This document shows positions 7,911-15,589 of a DNA stretch of 64,000 nucleotides, in pieces. Source of the stretch: Actinocatenispora sp963805605 (lineage in GTDB: Bacteria; Actinomycetota; Actinomycetes; Mycobacteriales; Micromonosporaceae); assembly GCA_963805605.1 (NCBI GenBank), contig CAWDUX010000001.1, forward strand, positions 310,001 through 374,000, given 5' to 3'. The position numbers and the translations under genes were made by a program. The number at the start of each line of letters is the position of its first letter. Position 1 is the stretch's first letter. The notes beneath the pieces were generated by a model that saw only the letters and a list, made by a program, of their open reading frames with translations, had not been told where the DNA came from and did no database searches.

Positions 7911-8440
7911 CGGGTCACCCCCGCCGCTTGCCAGCTCACCGCGGTCCGGTCGGTGTAGCGGCCGGTCGGCCGACCATCGCGCAACGCGTGCAGCCGGACC
8001 ACCACGTCGATGCGGACCAGCCGGGGCAGCCCGGGATGGCGCCGGGCGTACGCCTCGGCCAGGGCGGACAGCAGTTGCGGCTGGGCCTCGAAGCGGTCGA
8101 GTTCACCCTCCACCTCGGCCCGCCGGAAGCCGGTCGCCGCAGCGGTCAGTACCAATCGCGAGCCGGTGGTGTCCACCGCGGTGACCCGGGTGTCACGGAC
8201 CGGTTCGTTGAGCGCCGCGGTGGTGGAGTACATCCGGAAGGGCCCGAACGGGAAGTCGTCGTCCTGCCCGAACAGGCTGCCGGCGATCAGTACGCCGACG
8301 CCCAGCACGGTGAGCAGGACACGCACCGTACGTCCGCTGCGGCCCAGTCGTTCGACCTCGGGCGCGGACCCGGATGGCGCGACCGTGCCGCCCGGGTCGG
8401 CCGGGTCATCGTCGGTTGCTGCCTCGGTCGGGGCACTCAT
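7907..8440 (-). CDS. Single-pass membrane protein of unknown function, partner of HTTM gene
   Basis: 177-aa protein starting at ATG 8440. It has an acidic, Ala/Pro-rich cytoplasmic start, then one membrane helix (VRVLLTVLGVGVLIAGSLFG at about 43-62). A soluble domain follows, beginning FPFGPFRMYSTTAALNEPVRDTR and ending in strand-rich sequence. I do not recognise a named family. The four-base overlap with the HTTM gene indicates one operon and probably one membrane complex. The open frame extends further upstream, but that part runs into the divergent promoter region and looks non-coding. Confidence 0.75.
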   Translation of the reverse strand: MSAPTEAATDDDPADPGGTVAPSGSAPEVERLGRSGRTVRVLLTVLGVGVLIAGSLFGQDDDFPFGPFRMYSTTAALNEPVRDTRVTAVDTTGSRLVLTAAATGFRRAEVEGELDRFEAQPQLLSALAEAYARRHPGLPRLVRIDVVVRLHALRDGRPTGRYTDRTAVSWQAAGVTR

Positions 8441-8531
8441 CCGGGCAGTGTGGCATGACCACGCACGGCGGATGATCCGGTGGTGGGGCAGACTCGCGGT
8501 GTCGTGTCGTCGTCCGGATCCGGGAGGTCCC

Positions 8532-9275
8532 GTGCCGCTGTTTCGTCGGAGCAGGTCGGACTGGACGCCCGACTGGCAGACGTTCCCGGGGCAGGTGGAC
8601 GGTGTCGACGCGATGCTGCACGCGGACCGTGCCGCGCTCGCCCGGGCACCGATCGACCAACTCGGCGTCCGACTGATGGTGACGGTGGAGCTCAGCTCGA
8701 CCCGGCCGGACGGTTCACCTCGCGGTGAGACCGCACACCAGCTGTACACGTTGGAGGACAAGCTGGCCGCGGAGGTGTCCCGGCGCGCCGGCGGGGTCTA
8801 CGTGGGCCGGGTGATCAGCGGGGGCCGTTGCGTCTTCGTGTGCCAACTGCCCGCTCCGCCCGGTGAGTTGAAGCTCGGTGCGGGCCCGCTCACACCCCGG
8901 TTGTCGCACGTGGATGATCCGCAGTGGCAGTACGCGCGGGCGGTGTTCACCCCGGATCCGGCGGCCGAGCAGCGTAGTTACAACCGCCCGCTGGTCCAGG
9001 CGCTGGTGGCGCGCGGCGACCGGAGTGACCGGCCCCGGCCGATCGAGCATTCGGCGCACTTCGCCCAGCAGTCGTTCGCCACCGAGGCCGGCCGGGAACT
9101 CGGCAGGCTCGGCTACCGGGTGTCGGCGTCTCCGGACGGCGAGCACGGCTGCACGCTGTCGGCAACGCGGCTGCAGCCGCTCGACGACGTCGACGAGTCC
9201 AGCATCGAGGTCGGTCGGATCGTCCGTGAGCACGGCGGTGACTACGATGGCTGGGGCTGTGAACTGATCCGCTGA
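8532..9275 (+). CDS. DUF695 domain plus RraB-like ribonuclease regulator domain
   Basis: 247-aa protein from GTG 8532, with GGGAGG four bases upstream. The N-terminal part (VDAMLHADRA, then TVELSSTRPDG and LEDKLAAEVSRRAGGVYVGRV) fits DUF695. The C-terminal part from about residue 175 (HFAQQSFATEAGRELGRLGY ... DDVDESSIEVGRIVREHGGD) fits the RraB fold, which in E. coli binds and inhibits RNase E. In DUF695-RraB proteins this activity has not been demonstrated as far as I know. The window shows no RNase E/G gene. It is divergent from the HTTM operon. Confidence 0.85.
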   Translation: MPLFRRSRSDWTPDWQTFPGQVDGVDAMLHADRAALARAPIDQLGVRLMVTVELSSTRPDGSPRGETAHQLYTLEDKLAAEVSRRAGGVYVGRVISGGRCVFVCQLPAPPGELKLGAGPLTPRLSHVDDPQWQYARAVFTPDPAAEQRSYNRPLVQALVARGDRSDRPRPIEHSAHFAQQSFATEAGRELGRLGYRVSASPDGEHGCTLSATRLQPLDDVDESSIEVGRIVREHGGDYDGWGCELIR

Positions 9276-9409
9276 GCCTGGCGAGGGTCTGCGCACGGTG
9301 GGCATGTCCGGCCGGCGCGAGATCCGATCCGCCCGCTACCCGACACGGGACATTGCCCGCTATATCATTCCGGGTAGTCGATTGACAGCGGTCGGTGTGG
9401 GAGGCGCGC

Positions 9410-9904
9410 ATGTCCAGCCAGACGGAACGAACCACGGAGTACTCGCCGGAGGAATGGCAGCTGCTGGTCGAGCTGCCCGAGCTGGTGGTGATCGCGGCGA
9501 CCTCGGCCGAGCCGGACGGTATGCGGCGCACCATCGACGAGGGGCTCGCCGGCGACAAGGGCATCGAGTCGGGGCGGCGCTCGGACAGTCCGCTGGTACG
9601 ACGGGTGGCCGGCGAGCTGTGGACCGACGAGGACGCCGGTGAGCCGCAGCCGGCGGCCGTGGAGTTCAACGACCGCAGCCAGGGCCTGGCCGATGTGCTG
9701 GCGAAGTGTCGGCAGGCGGTGGGTGTGCTCGGCAGGGAAGCCCCGGCGGACGCGCGGGCCTACTGTGACTGGTTGGTTGCGATCGCCGAGCAGGTCTGCG
9801 GTGCCGCGAAGTCCGGTGGGTTCCTCGGTCTCGGCGGCGAGCAGCTCAGCAGCGCGGAGCGCCAGTTCCTGGCCGACCTGGCGGCGGCGTTGACGCTGCG
9901 CTGA
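9410..9904 (+). CDS. Conserved actinobacterial protein of unknown function
   Basis: 164-aa acidic soluble protein starting at ATG 9410, behind a strong GGGAGG with five-base spacing. Features are WQLLVELPELVVIAATSAEPDG near the start, a glycine-rich segment KSGGFLGLGGEQLSSAER near the end, and predicted alpha-helix throughout. There is no signal peptide or membrane segment. I recognise the pattern as a widely conserved actinobacterial hypothetical but cannot give a function. The rRNA methyltransferase-like gene follows 19 bases later, so they may be cotranscribed. Confidence 0.75.
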   Translation: MSSQTERTTEYSPEEWQLLVELPELVVIAATSAEPDGMRRTIDEGLAGDKGIESGRRSDSPLVRRVAGELWTDEDAGEPQPAAVEFNDRSQGLADVLAKCRQAVGVLGREAPADARAYCDWLVAIAEQVCGAAKSGGFLGLGGEQLSSAERQFLADLAAALTLR

Positions 9905-9923
9905 GGCCGTATCGTCAGCTGCT

Positions 9924-10619
9924 GTGCGGGACGAATCAGCTGCGGTACGGGACGAGGACGAGTCCGGGGTCGGTGTCGGTCCGTGGCCCGGCACCTGGCC
10001 CGACGACCCACGCTACGACCCGGAGCTGCTCGCCGGCGGCGACCGGCGCAACGTGGTGGACCGCTACCGCTACTGGCGGCGGGAGGCGGTCGTGGCCGAT
10101 CTGGACACCCGCCGGCACGACTTCCACGTCGCGGTGGAGAACTGGCAGCACGACTTCAACATCGGCACCGTGGTCCGTACGGCGAACGCGTTCCTGGCGC
10201 GCGAGGTACACATCGTGGGTCGCCGGCGATGGAACCGGCGGGGCGCGATGGTGACCGATCGTTACCAGCATGTCCGGTATCACCCGAGTGTGCAGGATCT
10301 GTTGGGGTATGCGGTGGCCGGCGGGCTGACCCTGGTCGGGGTGGACAACCTGCCGGGCTCGGTGCCGATCGAGTCGGTTGTGCTGCCACGCCGGTGCCTG
10401 CTGCTGTTCGGTCAGGAGGGTCCGGGGCTCTCGGAGCCGGCCCGGGAGGCGGCCGCTCTGGTCTGCTCCATCGCCCAGTACGGCTCGACCCGGTCGATCA
10501 ACGCCGGGGTGGCCAGCGGTATCGCGATGCATGCGTGGATCCGTCAGCACGCCGGACCGCCGCCGGATGTGCCCGGCTCCGTGCCGCCGACGCGCGGACA
10601 GGTCACGCCTGGGACTTGA
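9924..10619 (+). CDS. TrmH/SpoU-family RNA 2'-O-methyltransferase
   Basis: 231-aa SPOUT methyltransferase. Motif 1 is HDFNIGTVVRTANAF with N79 and catalytic-type R85. Motif 2 is LLLFGQEGPGLSEPA and motif 3 is QYGSTRSINAGVASGIAM. These three motifs form the knotted SAM-binding site, so the enzyme probably methylates a ribose 2'-OH in tRNA or rRNA. Which site cannot be read from sequence. The GTG at 9924 leaves a 40-residue acidic N-terminal extension; a later start is possible but no better ribosome site is seen. Confidence 0.9.
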   Translation: MRDESAAVRDEDESGVGVGPWPGTWPDDPRYDPELLAGGDRRNVVDRYRYWRREAVVADLDTRRHDFHVAVENWQHDFNIGTVVRTANAFLAREVHIVGRRRWNRRGAMVTDRYQHVRYHPSVQDLLGYAVAGGLTLVGVDNLPGSVPIESVVLPRRCLLLFGQEGPGLSEPAREAAALVCSIAQYGSTRSINAGVASGIAMHAWIRQHAGPPPDVPGSVPPTRGQVTPGT

Positions 10620-10700
10620 CGACTGCTGTTTCCCGGCTCACGGTAGACAGGTGAGCTGGAGTTCGGCATGTGGTGACACACGTGCGGAGCGGGGCACCGG

Positions 10701-11345
10701 ATGAGCATGTCGGTGCACTGTCCGCGCTGTGGTGGCCCGCTGCGGGCTCCGGATCTGATGCATTCGGGCTGGCGCTGCGAGCAGCACGGTGCGGTGCCGC
10801 CGTTGCACGTGCCACGTCATGTCTCCGCTGAGGTGGTGGACAGTGTCCGGGCGCATTCGCGGGTACCGCTGTGGTGCCCGTGGCCGCCACTGAGCGGCTG
10901 GACGGTGACCGGGGTGGGCTGGGCCGGCGACGAGGCCACTGGTGCGTCGGCGACGCTGCTGGCGTGCTCGGGTCCGGCACCGTTGGGTGGTCCGGCGGAT
11001 GTGGTTCTCGTCGCAGAGGAGCCCGGCGTGGGGCTCGGTTGCTGGTTCGCGGGCTTTCCCGGGCCGGACCCCGGTCCGGTGTTGGAGGCCGAGGTTTCTG
11101 GTGATGTTGCTCACGCCAAGATCGTCGCCGGTGGGCATCCCACGCCGCTCTGGTCGGTGCCGTCCGGCCCCGACAGGTGCGTGTATGTGGGCGAGGCCAG
11201 CGGGCTCTGGCTGTACGCGGTGGCGTTTCCCGCTGCGGCCGGGTACGTGCTCGCCGAACACGTGGTACTGCATGATCTGACCGACTCGCGCCCCGCTGAA
11301 CTCGTGTACGGTGCTTTGTCGCCGTACCTTGTCAGTACCAGCTGA
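10701..11345 (+). CDS. DUF6758-type conserved actinobacterial protein
   Basis: 214-aa protein that opens with a zinc-ribbon-like CPRCGGPLRAPDLMHSGWRC element (cysteines near residues 8, 11 and 26), followed by HGAVPPLHVP. The middle holds the most typical family segment, ACSGPAPLGGPADVVLVAEE, then GLGCWFAGFPG. This pattern fits the DUF6758 family as I recall it; its role is unknown. The GWWW-poor C-terminal half appears to be a beta-rich soluble fold. It begins at ATG 10701, with a second ATG two codons later as an equal option. Confidence 0.8.
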   Translation: MSMSVHCPRCGGPLRAPDLMHSGWRCEQHGAVPPLHVPRHVSAEVVDSVRAHSRVPLWCPWPPLSGWTVTGVGWAGDEATGASATLLACSGPAPLGGPADVVLVAEEPGVGLGCWFAGFPGPDPGPVLEAEVSGDVAHAKIVAGGHPTPLWSVPSGPDRCVYVGEASGLWLYAVAFPAAAGYVLAEHVVLHDLTDSRPAELVYGALSPYLVSTS

Positions 11346-11411
11346 GTTCGCACGAGCCGGGCACCATGTCGGAATGGTGGTTGATCACGCTGCAGATTTC
11401 AGGCCAAGTCA

Positions 11412-11440
11412 TTCACAGCGCGGCGCGCACCTGATACGCT
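11412..11440 (+). promoter_or_regulatory. Candidate promoter for the 52-aa membrane peptide/PH operon
   Basis: TTCACA (11412-11417) and TACGCT (11435-11440) are separated by 17 bases, a reasonable SigA/HrdB-type -35/-10 pair. The start would fall near 11447, giving a roughly 25-nt leader that carries GGGGAGGGAC before ATG 11472. Sequence match only. Confidence 0.4.
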
Positions 11441-11471
11441 AAGTAGTGATAAGTGACATCGGGGAGGGACA

Positions 11472-11630
11472 ATGATCAAAAAGATCCTCACCTGGGGTGG
11501 ACTGGCCTTTCTGATCTTCTTCATCGCTTACAAGCCAAACTCCGCAGCGACCGTGGCCAAGACCATCGGTGATGGAATTGTCAATATTCTGACTGGCGTA
11601 GGAAACTTCTTCTCCAGCCTCGTGGGTTAG
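11472..11630 (+). CDS. 52-aa conserved small membrane protein
   Basis: The ORF encodes 52 residues: MIKKILTWGGLAFLIFFIAY, then a short polar stretch (KPNSAATVAKTIGDG) and a second amphipathic/hydrophobic stretch ending NFFSSLVG. It has a very good ribosome site (GGGGAGGG, 4 bases before ATG) and a promoter-like pair upstream. It ends eight bases before the PH-domain gene. A similar peptide at this position appears in other actinomycetes as I recall, which argues that it is a real gene missed by length cut-offs. Its function is unknown; a regulator or partner of the neighbouring membrane PH protein is an inference. Confidence 0.75.
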   Translation: MIKKILTWGGLAFLIFFIAYKPNSAATVAKTIGDGIVNILTGVGNFFSSLVG

Positions 11631-11638
11631 CTTGAGCC

Positions 11639-12466
11639 ATGCAGCGCGACGATGCTCAAGCACACGGAGATGACGCTCGGCGTGACACCGAGCCCATCCC
11701 CGGTCTGTCGCGGGACGAAGCTCTATCGCGGGATGAAGCGGCCAATGCGCCAACCAGTGGCTCGCCGGAGCGCGGCTCCGGCGAGCCTCGTGCCGCCCAG
11801 AGCACCGACCCGCTCGACCTGCCGCCACCGCCGGACACGTCCGGAATCCTCGACGAGGACCTGTACGACGTCAGCGGCCTGCCGCCGGCCGGCCCGCGCC
11901 GGGTGCTGCCGGTCGAACCGGAGCCGAGCGCGTTCGTGCGCCGCTACCTGTTCCCGACCGAGAAATACCGCGGTGAGTGGCGCCGCCACTGGATCCATCT
12001 GTCACTGCCGATCACCGTGGTGGTGCTGGCGACCTTCCTGATGGGCTTCATCTCCAGCATGCTGGCCCACTACCAGGCCAAGATCGCGGTCACCGTGGTG
12101 GTGCTGATCTGGCTGGTGGCACTGGTCTGGGTGGCTTTCAAGGTGATGGAGTGGTTCGACGACCGCTTCATCCTCACCAACAAGCGGGTGATGTTGATCA
12201 ACGGCCTGGTCACCCGCAAGGTCGCCATGATGCCGTTGGCGCGGGTCACCGACATGAAATACCAGCAGTCGCCGTTGGGTCGGGTCTTCAACTACGGCAC
12301 GTTCGTCCTCGAGTCGGCGGGGCAGGACCAGGCGCTGCGCGAGGTGCCGCACCTGCCCAACCCGAACGAGCTCTACCTGCGCGTGGTCGAGGAGATGTAC
12401 GAGCCTGAGGCGGTCGAGGCGCGGCTGGGCAACGGCGAGAACGAGATCGACGTCGACGACGCGTGA
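11639..12466 (+). CDS. Membrane protein with bacterial PH (bPH2) domain
   Basis: 275-aa protein. Residues 1-95 are acidic and Pro-rich. Two membrane helices follow (ITVVVLATFLMGFISSML and IAVTVVVLIWLVALVWVAF). Then comes a bPH2 domain with DRFILTNKRVMLINGLVTRKVAMMPL and YGTFVLESAGQDQ, the usual YdbS/YdbT-like signature. Such proteins are membrane-associated and their ligand is unknown. The gene starts eight bases after the stop of the 52-aa membrane peptide, so the two form an operon. The C-terminus is acidic (NENEIDVDDA-like). Confidence 0.9.
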   Translation: MQRDDAQAHGDDARRDTEPIPGLSRDEALSRDEAANAPTSGSPERGSGEPRAAQSTDPLDLPPPPDTSGILDEDLYDVSGLPPAGPRRVLPVEPEPSAFVRRYLFPTEKYRGEWRRHWIHLSLPITVVVLATFLMGFISSMLAHYQAKIAVTVVVLIWLVALVWVAFKVMEWFDDRFILTNKRVMLINGLVTRKVAMMPLARVTDMKYQQSPLGRVFNYGTFVLESAGQDQALREVPHLPNPNELYLRVVEEMYEPEAVEARLGNGENEIDVDDA

Positions 12467-12496
12467 GGCCGACGGGCGCACCGGCAGAATGACGTG

Positions 12497-13348
12497 ATGC
12501 GCATCGACCTGCACGTGCACTCCACCGCCAGCGATGGCACCGTACCCCCGGCGGAACTGATGGGTCTCGCGGTGGAGCATCGGCTCTCCGTGATCGCGCT
12601 GACCGACCACGACACCGTTGCCGGCTGGGCCGAGGCGGCGGCGGCCGTACCGCCGGGTGTCACCCTGGTTCCGGGCATCGAGGTTTCGGCCCGGTGGCAG
12701 GGCGTCGAGCCGGGCATCGGCCTGCACCTGCTGGCGTACCTGCCCGACCCGCAACACCCCGAACTGTGCTCCGAGCTGCGCCGGGTACGGGACAACCGGT
12801 CCGGCCGGGCGCAACGGATGGTGGAGCTGATGCGGGCCGGGGGCATCGATGTGACCTGGCCCGAGGTCCTCGACGACGCGGCCGGCGCGCCGGTCGGTCG
12901 GCCACATCTGGCGCAGGCCCTGATCCGGCGTGGGCTGGTGGATACGGTCTCCGAGGCGTTCGCGCCGCAGTGGCTGGGTCGACGGTTCCGGCTACCGAAG
13001 GAGGACCTGGAGGTCTTCGCCGCGCTGCGACTGATCCGTGCCGCCGGCGGCGTACCGGTGTTCGCGCACCCGTTGGCGTACCGGCGTGGCCGGGTGGTGC
13101 CCGACCACGTGATCGGCGAGATGGTGGCGGCGGGGCTGGCCGGGCTGGAGGCCGACCATCCCGACCATGGGCCGGCGGAGCGGGCCAGGGCGAGGGAACT
13201 GGCCGCGCGCTACGACCTGTTCGTGACCGGGTCCAGCGACTTCCACGGCACCAACAAGACGACCCCGCTGGCAGTGGAGCTCACCGACCGGGCGTCGTAC
13301 GATGCGATCCTGGCGCAGGCGACCGGATCCGCCCCTGTGCTCGGCTGA
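12497..13348 (+). CDS. PHP-domain metal-dependent phosphoesterase
   Basis: 283-aa PHP protein. The metal ligands are visible as DLHVHST near the N-terminus, TDHDT at about 37-41, a conserved PGIE, a central HPLAY and a late SSDFHG. The layout resembles YciV/RNase AM and nucleoside 3',5'-bisphosphate phosphatases, which hydrolyse pAp or short 5'-phosphorylated RNA. Substrate assignment is by family resemblance. ATG 12497 is chosen; an adjacent GTG at 12494 is equivalent. It lies 30 bases after the PH-domain gene in the same orientation. Confidence 0.92.
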   Translation: MRIDLHVHSTASDGTVPPAELMGLAVEHRLSVIALTDHDTVAGWAEAAAAVPPGVTLVPGIEVSARWQGVEPGIGLHLLAYLPDPQHPELCSELRRVRDNRSGRAQRMVELMRAGGIDVTWPEVLDDAAGAPVGRPHLAQALIRRGLVDTVSEAFAPQWLGRRFRLPKEDLEVFAALRLIRAAGGVPVFAHPLAYRRGRVVPDHVIGEMVAAGLAGLEADHPDHGPAERARARELAARYDLFVTGSSDFHGTNKTTPLAVELTDRASYDAILAQATGSAPVLG

Positions 13349-13517
13349 AGATATTTCCTCCAACACCCACGACTGGCGACGATTATTCGCTGACCATGTG
13401 ATTTCGCCGACGAAACAACTTTCTCGACTGGCCATTGGTGTAATTCCGATGGCATCCTGGCTGGCTGGTGAGCGGAGAGAGATCCCGCTCGTCCCGTGGC
13501 GAGGAGGTGTTGGAGTC

Positions 13518-14123
13518 GTGGACATCAAGCTGTTCGGCGAGGCAGTGGTCACGCTGTTCGTCATCGTGGACCCGCCCGGCTCGGTACCGATCTTCCTGGC
13601 CCTCACCCGCAGTCTGGACCACCGTGGCCGCAACCGGGCCGCCTGGCAGGCCGTACTGCTCTCCCTCGGAGTGATCGTCGTCTTCGCGGTCGCCGGTGGC
13701 CAGATCCTGGCCTACCTGGGCATCTCGCTTCCGGCGATGCAGGCGGCCGGCGGCCTGTTGCTGCTGCTGGTGGCGTTGGAGCTGTTGACCGGCAAGCAGG
13801 ACGACCCGGTCGGTGCGGCGACCTCCAATGTGGCGCTGGTGCCGTTGGGTACGCCGCTGCTGGCCGGTCCGGGCGCGATCGTGGCGTCGATCGTGTTCGT
13901 ACGGCAGAGCGGTGACCTGACCGACTATGTGGCGATCGCCGCCGCGATCATCGCCGTCCATCTGGTCATCTTCGCGTTCCTGCGGTTCTCCAACGTGATC
14001 GTGCGGGTGCTTCGACAGGGCGGGATCGAGGTCGTGACCCGCATCTCCGGTCTGCTGGTGGCCGCGATCGCGGTGCAGTTGATCGCGGACGCGATCGCGA
14101 GTTTCGTCCGCGCCTACAGCTGA
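13518..14123 (+). CDS. MarC-family integral membrane protein
   Basis: 201-aa protein with about six membrane helices. It begins at GTG 13518, ten bases after GAGGAGG. Family features are an early FVIVDPPGSVPIFLALT, a central PAMQAAGGLLLLLVALELLTG and the later PLGTPLLAGPGAIVA. MarC (UPF0056) proteins were once linked to multiple antibiotic resistance, but that link did not hold and the transported substrate is unknown. A longer upstream reading frame exists, but the region 13349-13500 is AT-richer and does not look coding. Confidence 0.9.
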   Translation: MDIKLFGEAVVTLFVIVDPPGSVPIFLALTRSLDHRGRNRAAWQAVLLSLGVIVVFAVAGGQILAYLGISLPAMQAAGGLLLLLVALELLTGKQDDPVGAATSNVALVPLGTPLLAGPGAIVASIVFVRQSGDLTDYVAIAAAIIAVHLVIFAFLRFSNVIVRVLRQGGIEVVTRISGLLVAAIAVQLIADAIASFVRAYS

Positions 14124-14151
14124 GCGTGTCGGCGGGGCCAGGCCGGGACCG

Positions 14152-14406
14152 TCAGGCGGTCGACTCGGAGGTCCGCTCGGCTGCCTGGTCCCGGCGGGCC
14201 CGGATGATCGCGACACCCCGGTCGAGGTCGACACCGGCGGGAGCACCGGTGGAGATGTCCTCCCGGCGGTTCTGCTGCTCCTGGATCAGCTCGGTCTGCT
14301 TGCGCTTGCCCGGCTGCAGCACCCCGCTTAGCTCACCCAGACCGGCAGCGAGCATGGCGGTGGTGGGGGAGTCACCATCACCGCGCATCCACTTCAGCAG
14401 ACCCAT
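14152..14406 (-). CDS. DUF6191-type small protein
   Basis: 84-aa soluble protein: GLLKWMRGDGDS at the start, then LGELSGVLQPGKRKQTELIQEQQNRRED and a terminal segment VDLDRGVAIIRARR. The central LxPGKRKQxE..E(Q/E)Q pattern fits DUF6191 as I recall it, a family restricted to actinobacteria with no known role. The helix between residues 30 and 50 is strongly charged. The gene is convergent with marC (28-base gap) and divergent from the RecB-like gene. Confidence 0.75.
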   Translation of the reverse strand: MGLLKWMRGDGDSPTTAMLAAGLGELSGVLQPGKRKQTELIQEQQNRREDISTGAPAGVDLDRGVAIIRARRDQAAERTSESTA

Positions 14407-14570
14407 CTGGTACCTCCGGGCATGGCGGTCAGGTCAACGGCCTCACTGGACCTTACCCGTACCGGCCCGCGTCGTGCAGCAGAGCGCCGGTCGGGCTGTC
14501 GGAGGCTGCTGGCAGGATCGGGGCGTGTCCGATCCGAGAATGGGTCCCGCCGTCTGTCCAGGAGCGTCCG

Positions 14571-15497
14571 ATGAGTGACGGTGCACGGCGCCGGCAAGCA
14601 GCTTCCACCTCCGGGCGCAGCACGGCCCGGCCGTCCGGTCCGCCCCAGGGTGAGCAGTTGGCCCTGGCCGGTATGCCGGAACGGCTGTTCGTCTGTACAC
14701 CGAGCAAGCTGGGGGCATTCGAGGAATGTCCGCGCCGCTACCGCCACACCTACCGGGACCGCCCGCAGCCGCAGAAGGGTCCGCCCTGGGCGCACAACTC
14801 ACTCGGCGCCAGCGTGCACAACGCGCTGAAGAACTGGTACGCGCTGAGCGCCGAGGCACGTGAGCCGGCGGTGCTGCCCCGCCTGCTGCGCGGCACCTGG
14901 GTGATGGAGGGCTATCAGGACTCCGAACAGGAGCGGGCGGCCTTCGACCTCGCGCTGCGCTGGCTGGAGGAGTACGTCAAGACCCTGGACCCGGCCGACG
15001 AGGATCCGGTCGGGCTCGAACGGGTGGTGGCCACCCGTACCTCGGTACTTGCCTTCAACGGTCGGGTGGACCGCATCGACCGGCGCGGCGACGAACTGGT
15101 CATCGTCGACTACAAGACCGGCCGTACCCCGCTGACCGGTGACGATGCCCGTGGATCGCAGGCGCTCGCGTTGTACGCGTTCGCCGCCGGGCGCACCATG
15201 CACCGCACCTGCCGGCGGGTGGAACTGCACCACCTGCCGACCGGTGAGGTCGCCGTACACGAACACACCGACGAGTCGCTGCAGCGGCAGGTTCGCCGGG
15301 CGGAGGACACCGCCCGCGACATCGTGGCCGCCGAACGGCAGGTCGAGGGCGGTACGGATGCCGACGTGGCGTTTCCGGTCGCGCCCGGGCCGCGGTGCTC
15401 CTGGTGTGACTGGCGTCGGGTGTGCCCGGCCGGTGCCGAGGCGCCGGAACGGGAGCCGTGGTCGTCGGTGGCGCGCGCTCTCCAACCTCGGGCCTGA
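14571..15497 (+). CDS. RecB-family PD-(D/E)XK nuclease with iron-sulfur cysteines
   Basis: 308-aa nuclease. The catalytic core shows GRVDRIDRRGDELVIVDYKTG, giving the D-x(n)-(D)YK signature of RecB/Cas4/AddB-like enzymes. C53 in EECPRRY and the C-terminal CSWCDWRRVC have the spacing used to hold a [4Fe-4S] cluster in AddB- and Cas4-type nucleases. It probably acts on DNA ends as a stand-alone exonuclease. No cas genes or addA/recC partners are nearby, so a role in general repair is more likely than CRISPR adaptation. Confidence 0.92.
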   Translation: MSDGARRRQAASTSGRSTARPSGPPQGEQLALAGMPERLFVCTPSKLGAFEECPRRYRHTYRDRPQPQKGPPWAHNSLGASVHNALKNWYALSAEAREPAVLPRLLRGTWVMEGYQDSEQERAAFDLALRWLEEYVKTLDPADEDPVGLERVVATRTSVLAFNGRVDRIDRRGDELVIVDYKTGRTPLTGDDARGSQALALYAFAAGRTMHRTCRRVELHHLPTGEVAVHEHTDESLQRQVRRAEDTARDIVAAERQVEGGTDADVAFPVAPGPRCSWCDWRRVCPAGAEAPEREPWSSVARALQPRA

Positions 15498-15589
15498 CCG
15501 GATGTGGGGCCCGTTCGAGGGTGGCGGAATGCGAGCCGTGCTCGGATAAGCTGCGGCCGGCGTCACGAATTCCGGATGGAGGCGGCCCG

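Noticed and set aside
14571..15497. Cas4 identity for the RecB-like nuclease
   Set aside because: Has similar Cys pattern, but no cas genes or repeats nearby; a general RecB-family nuclease is more likely.
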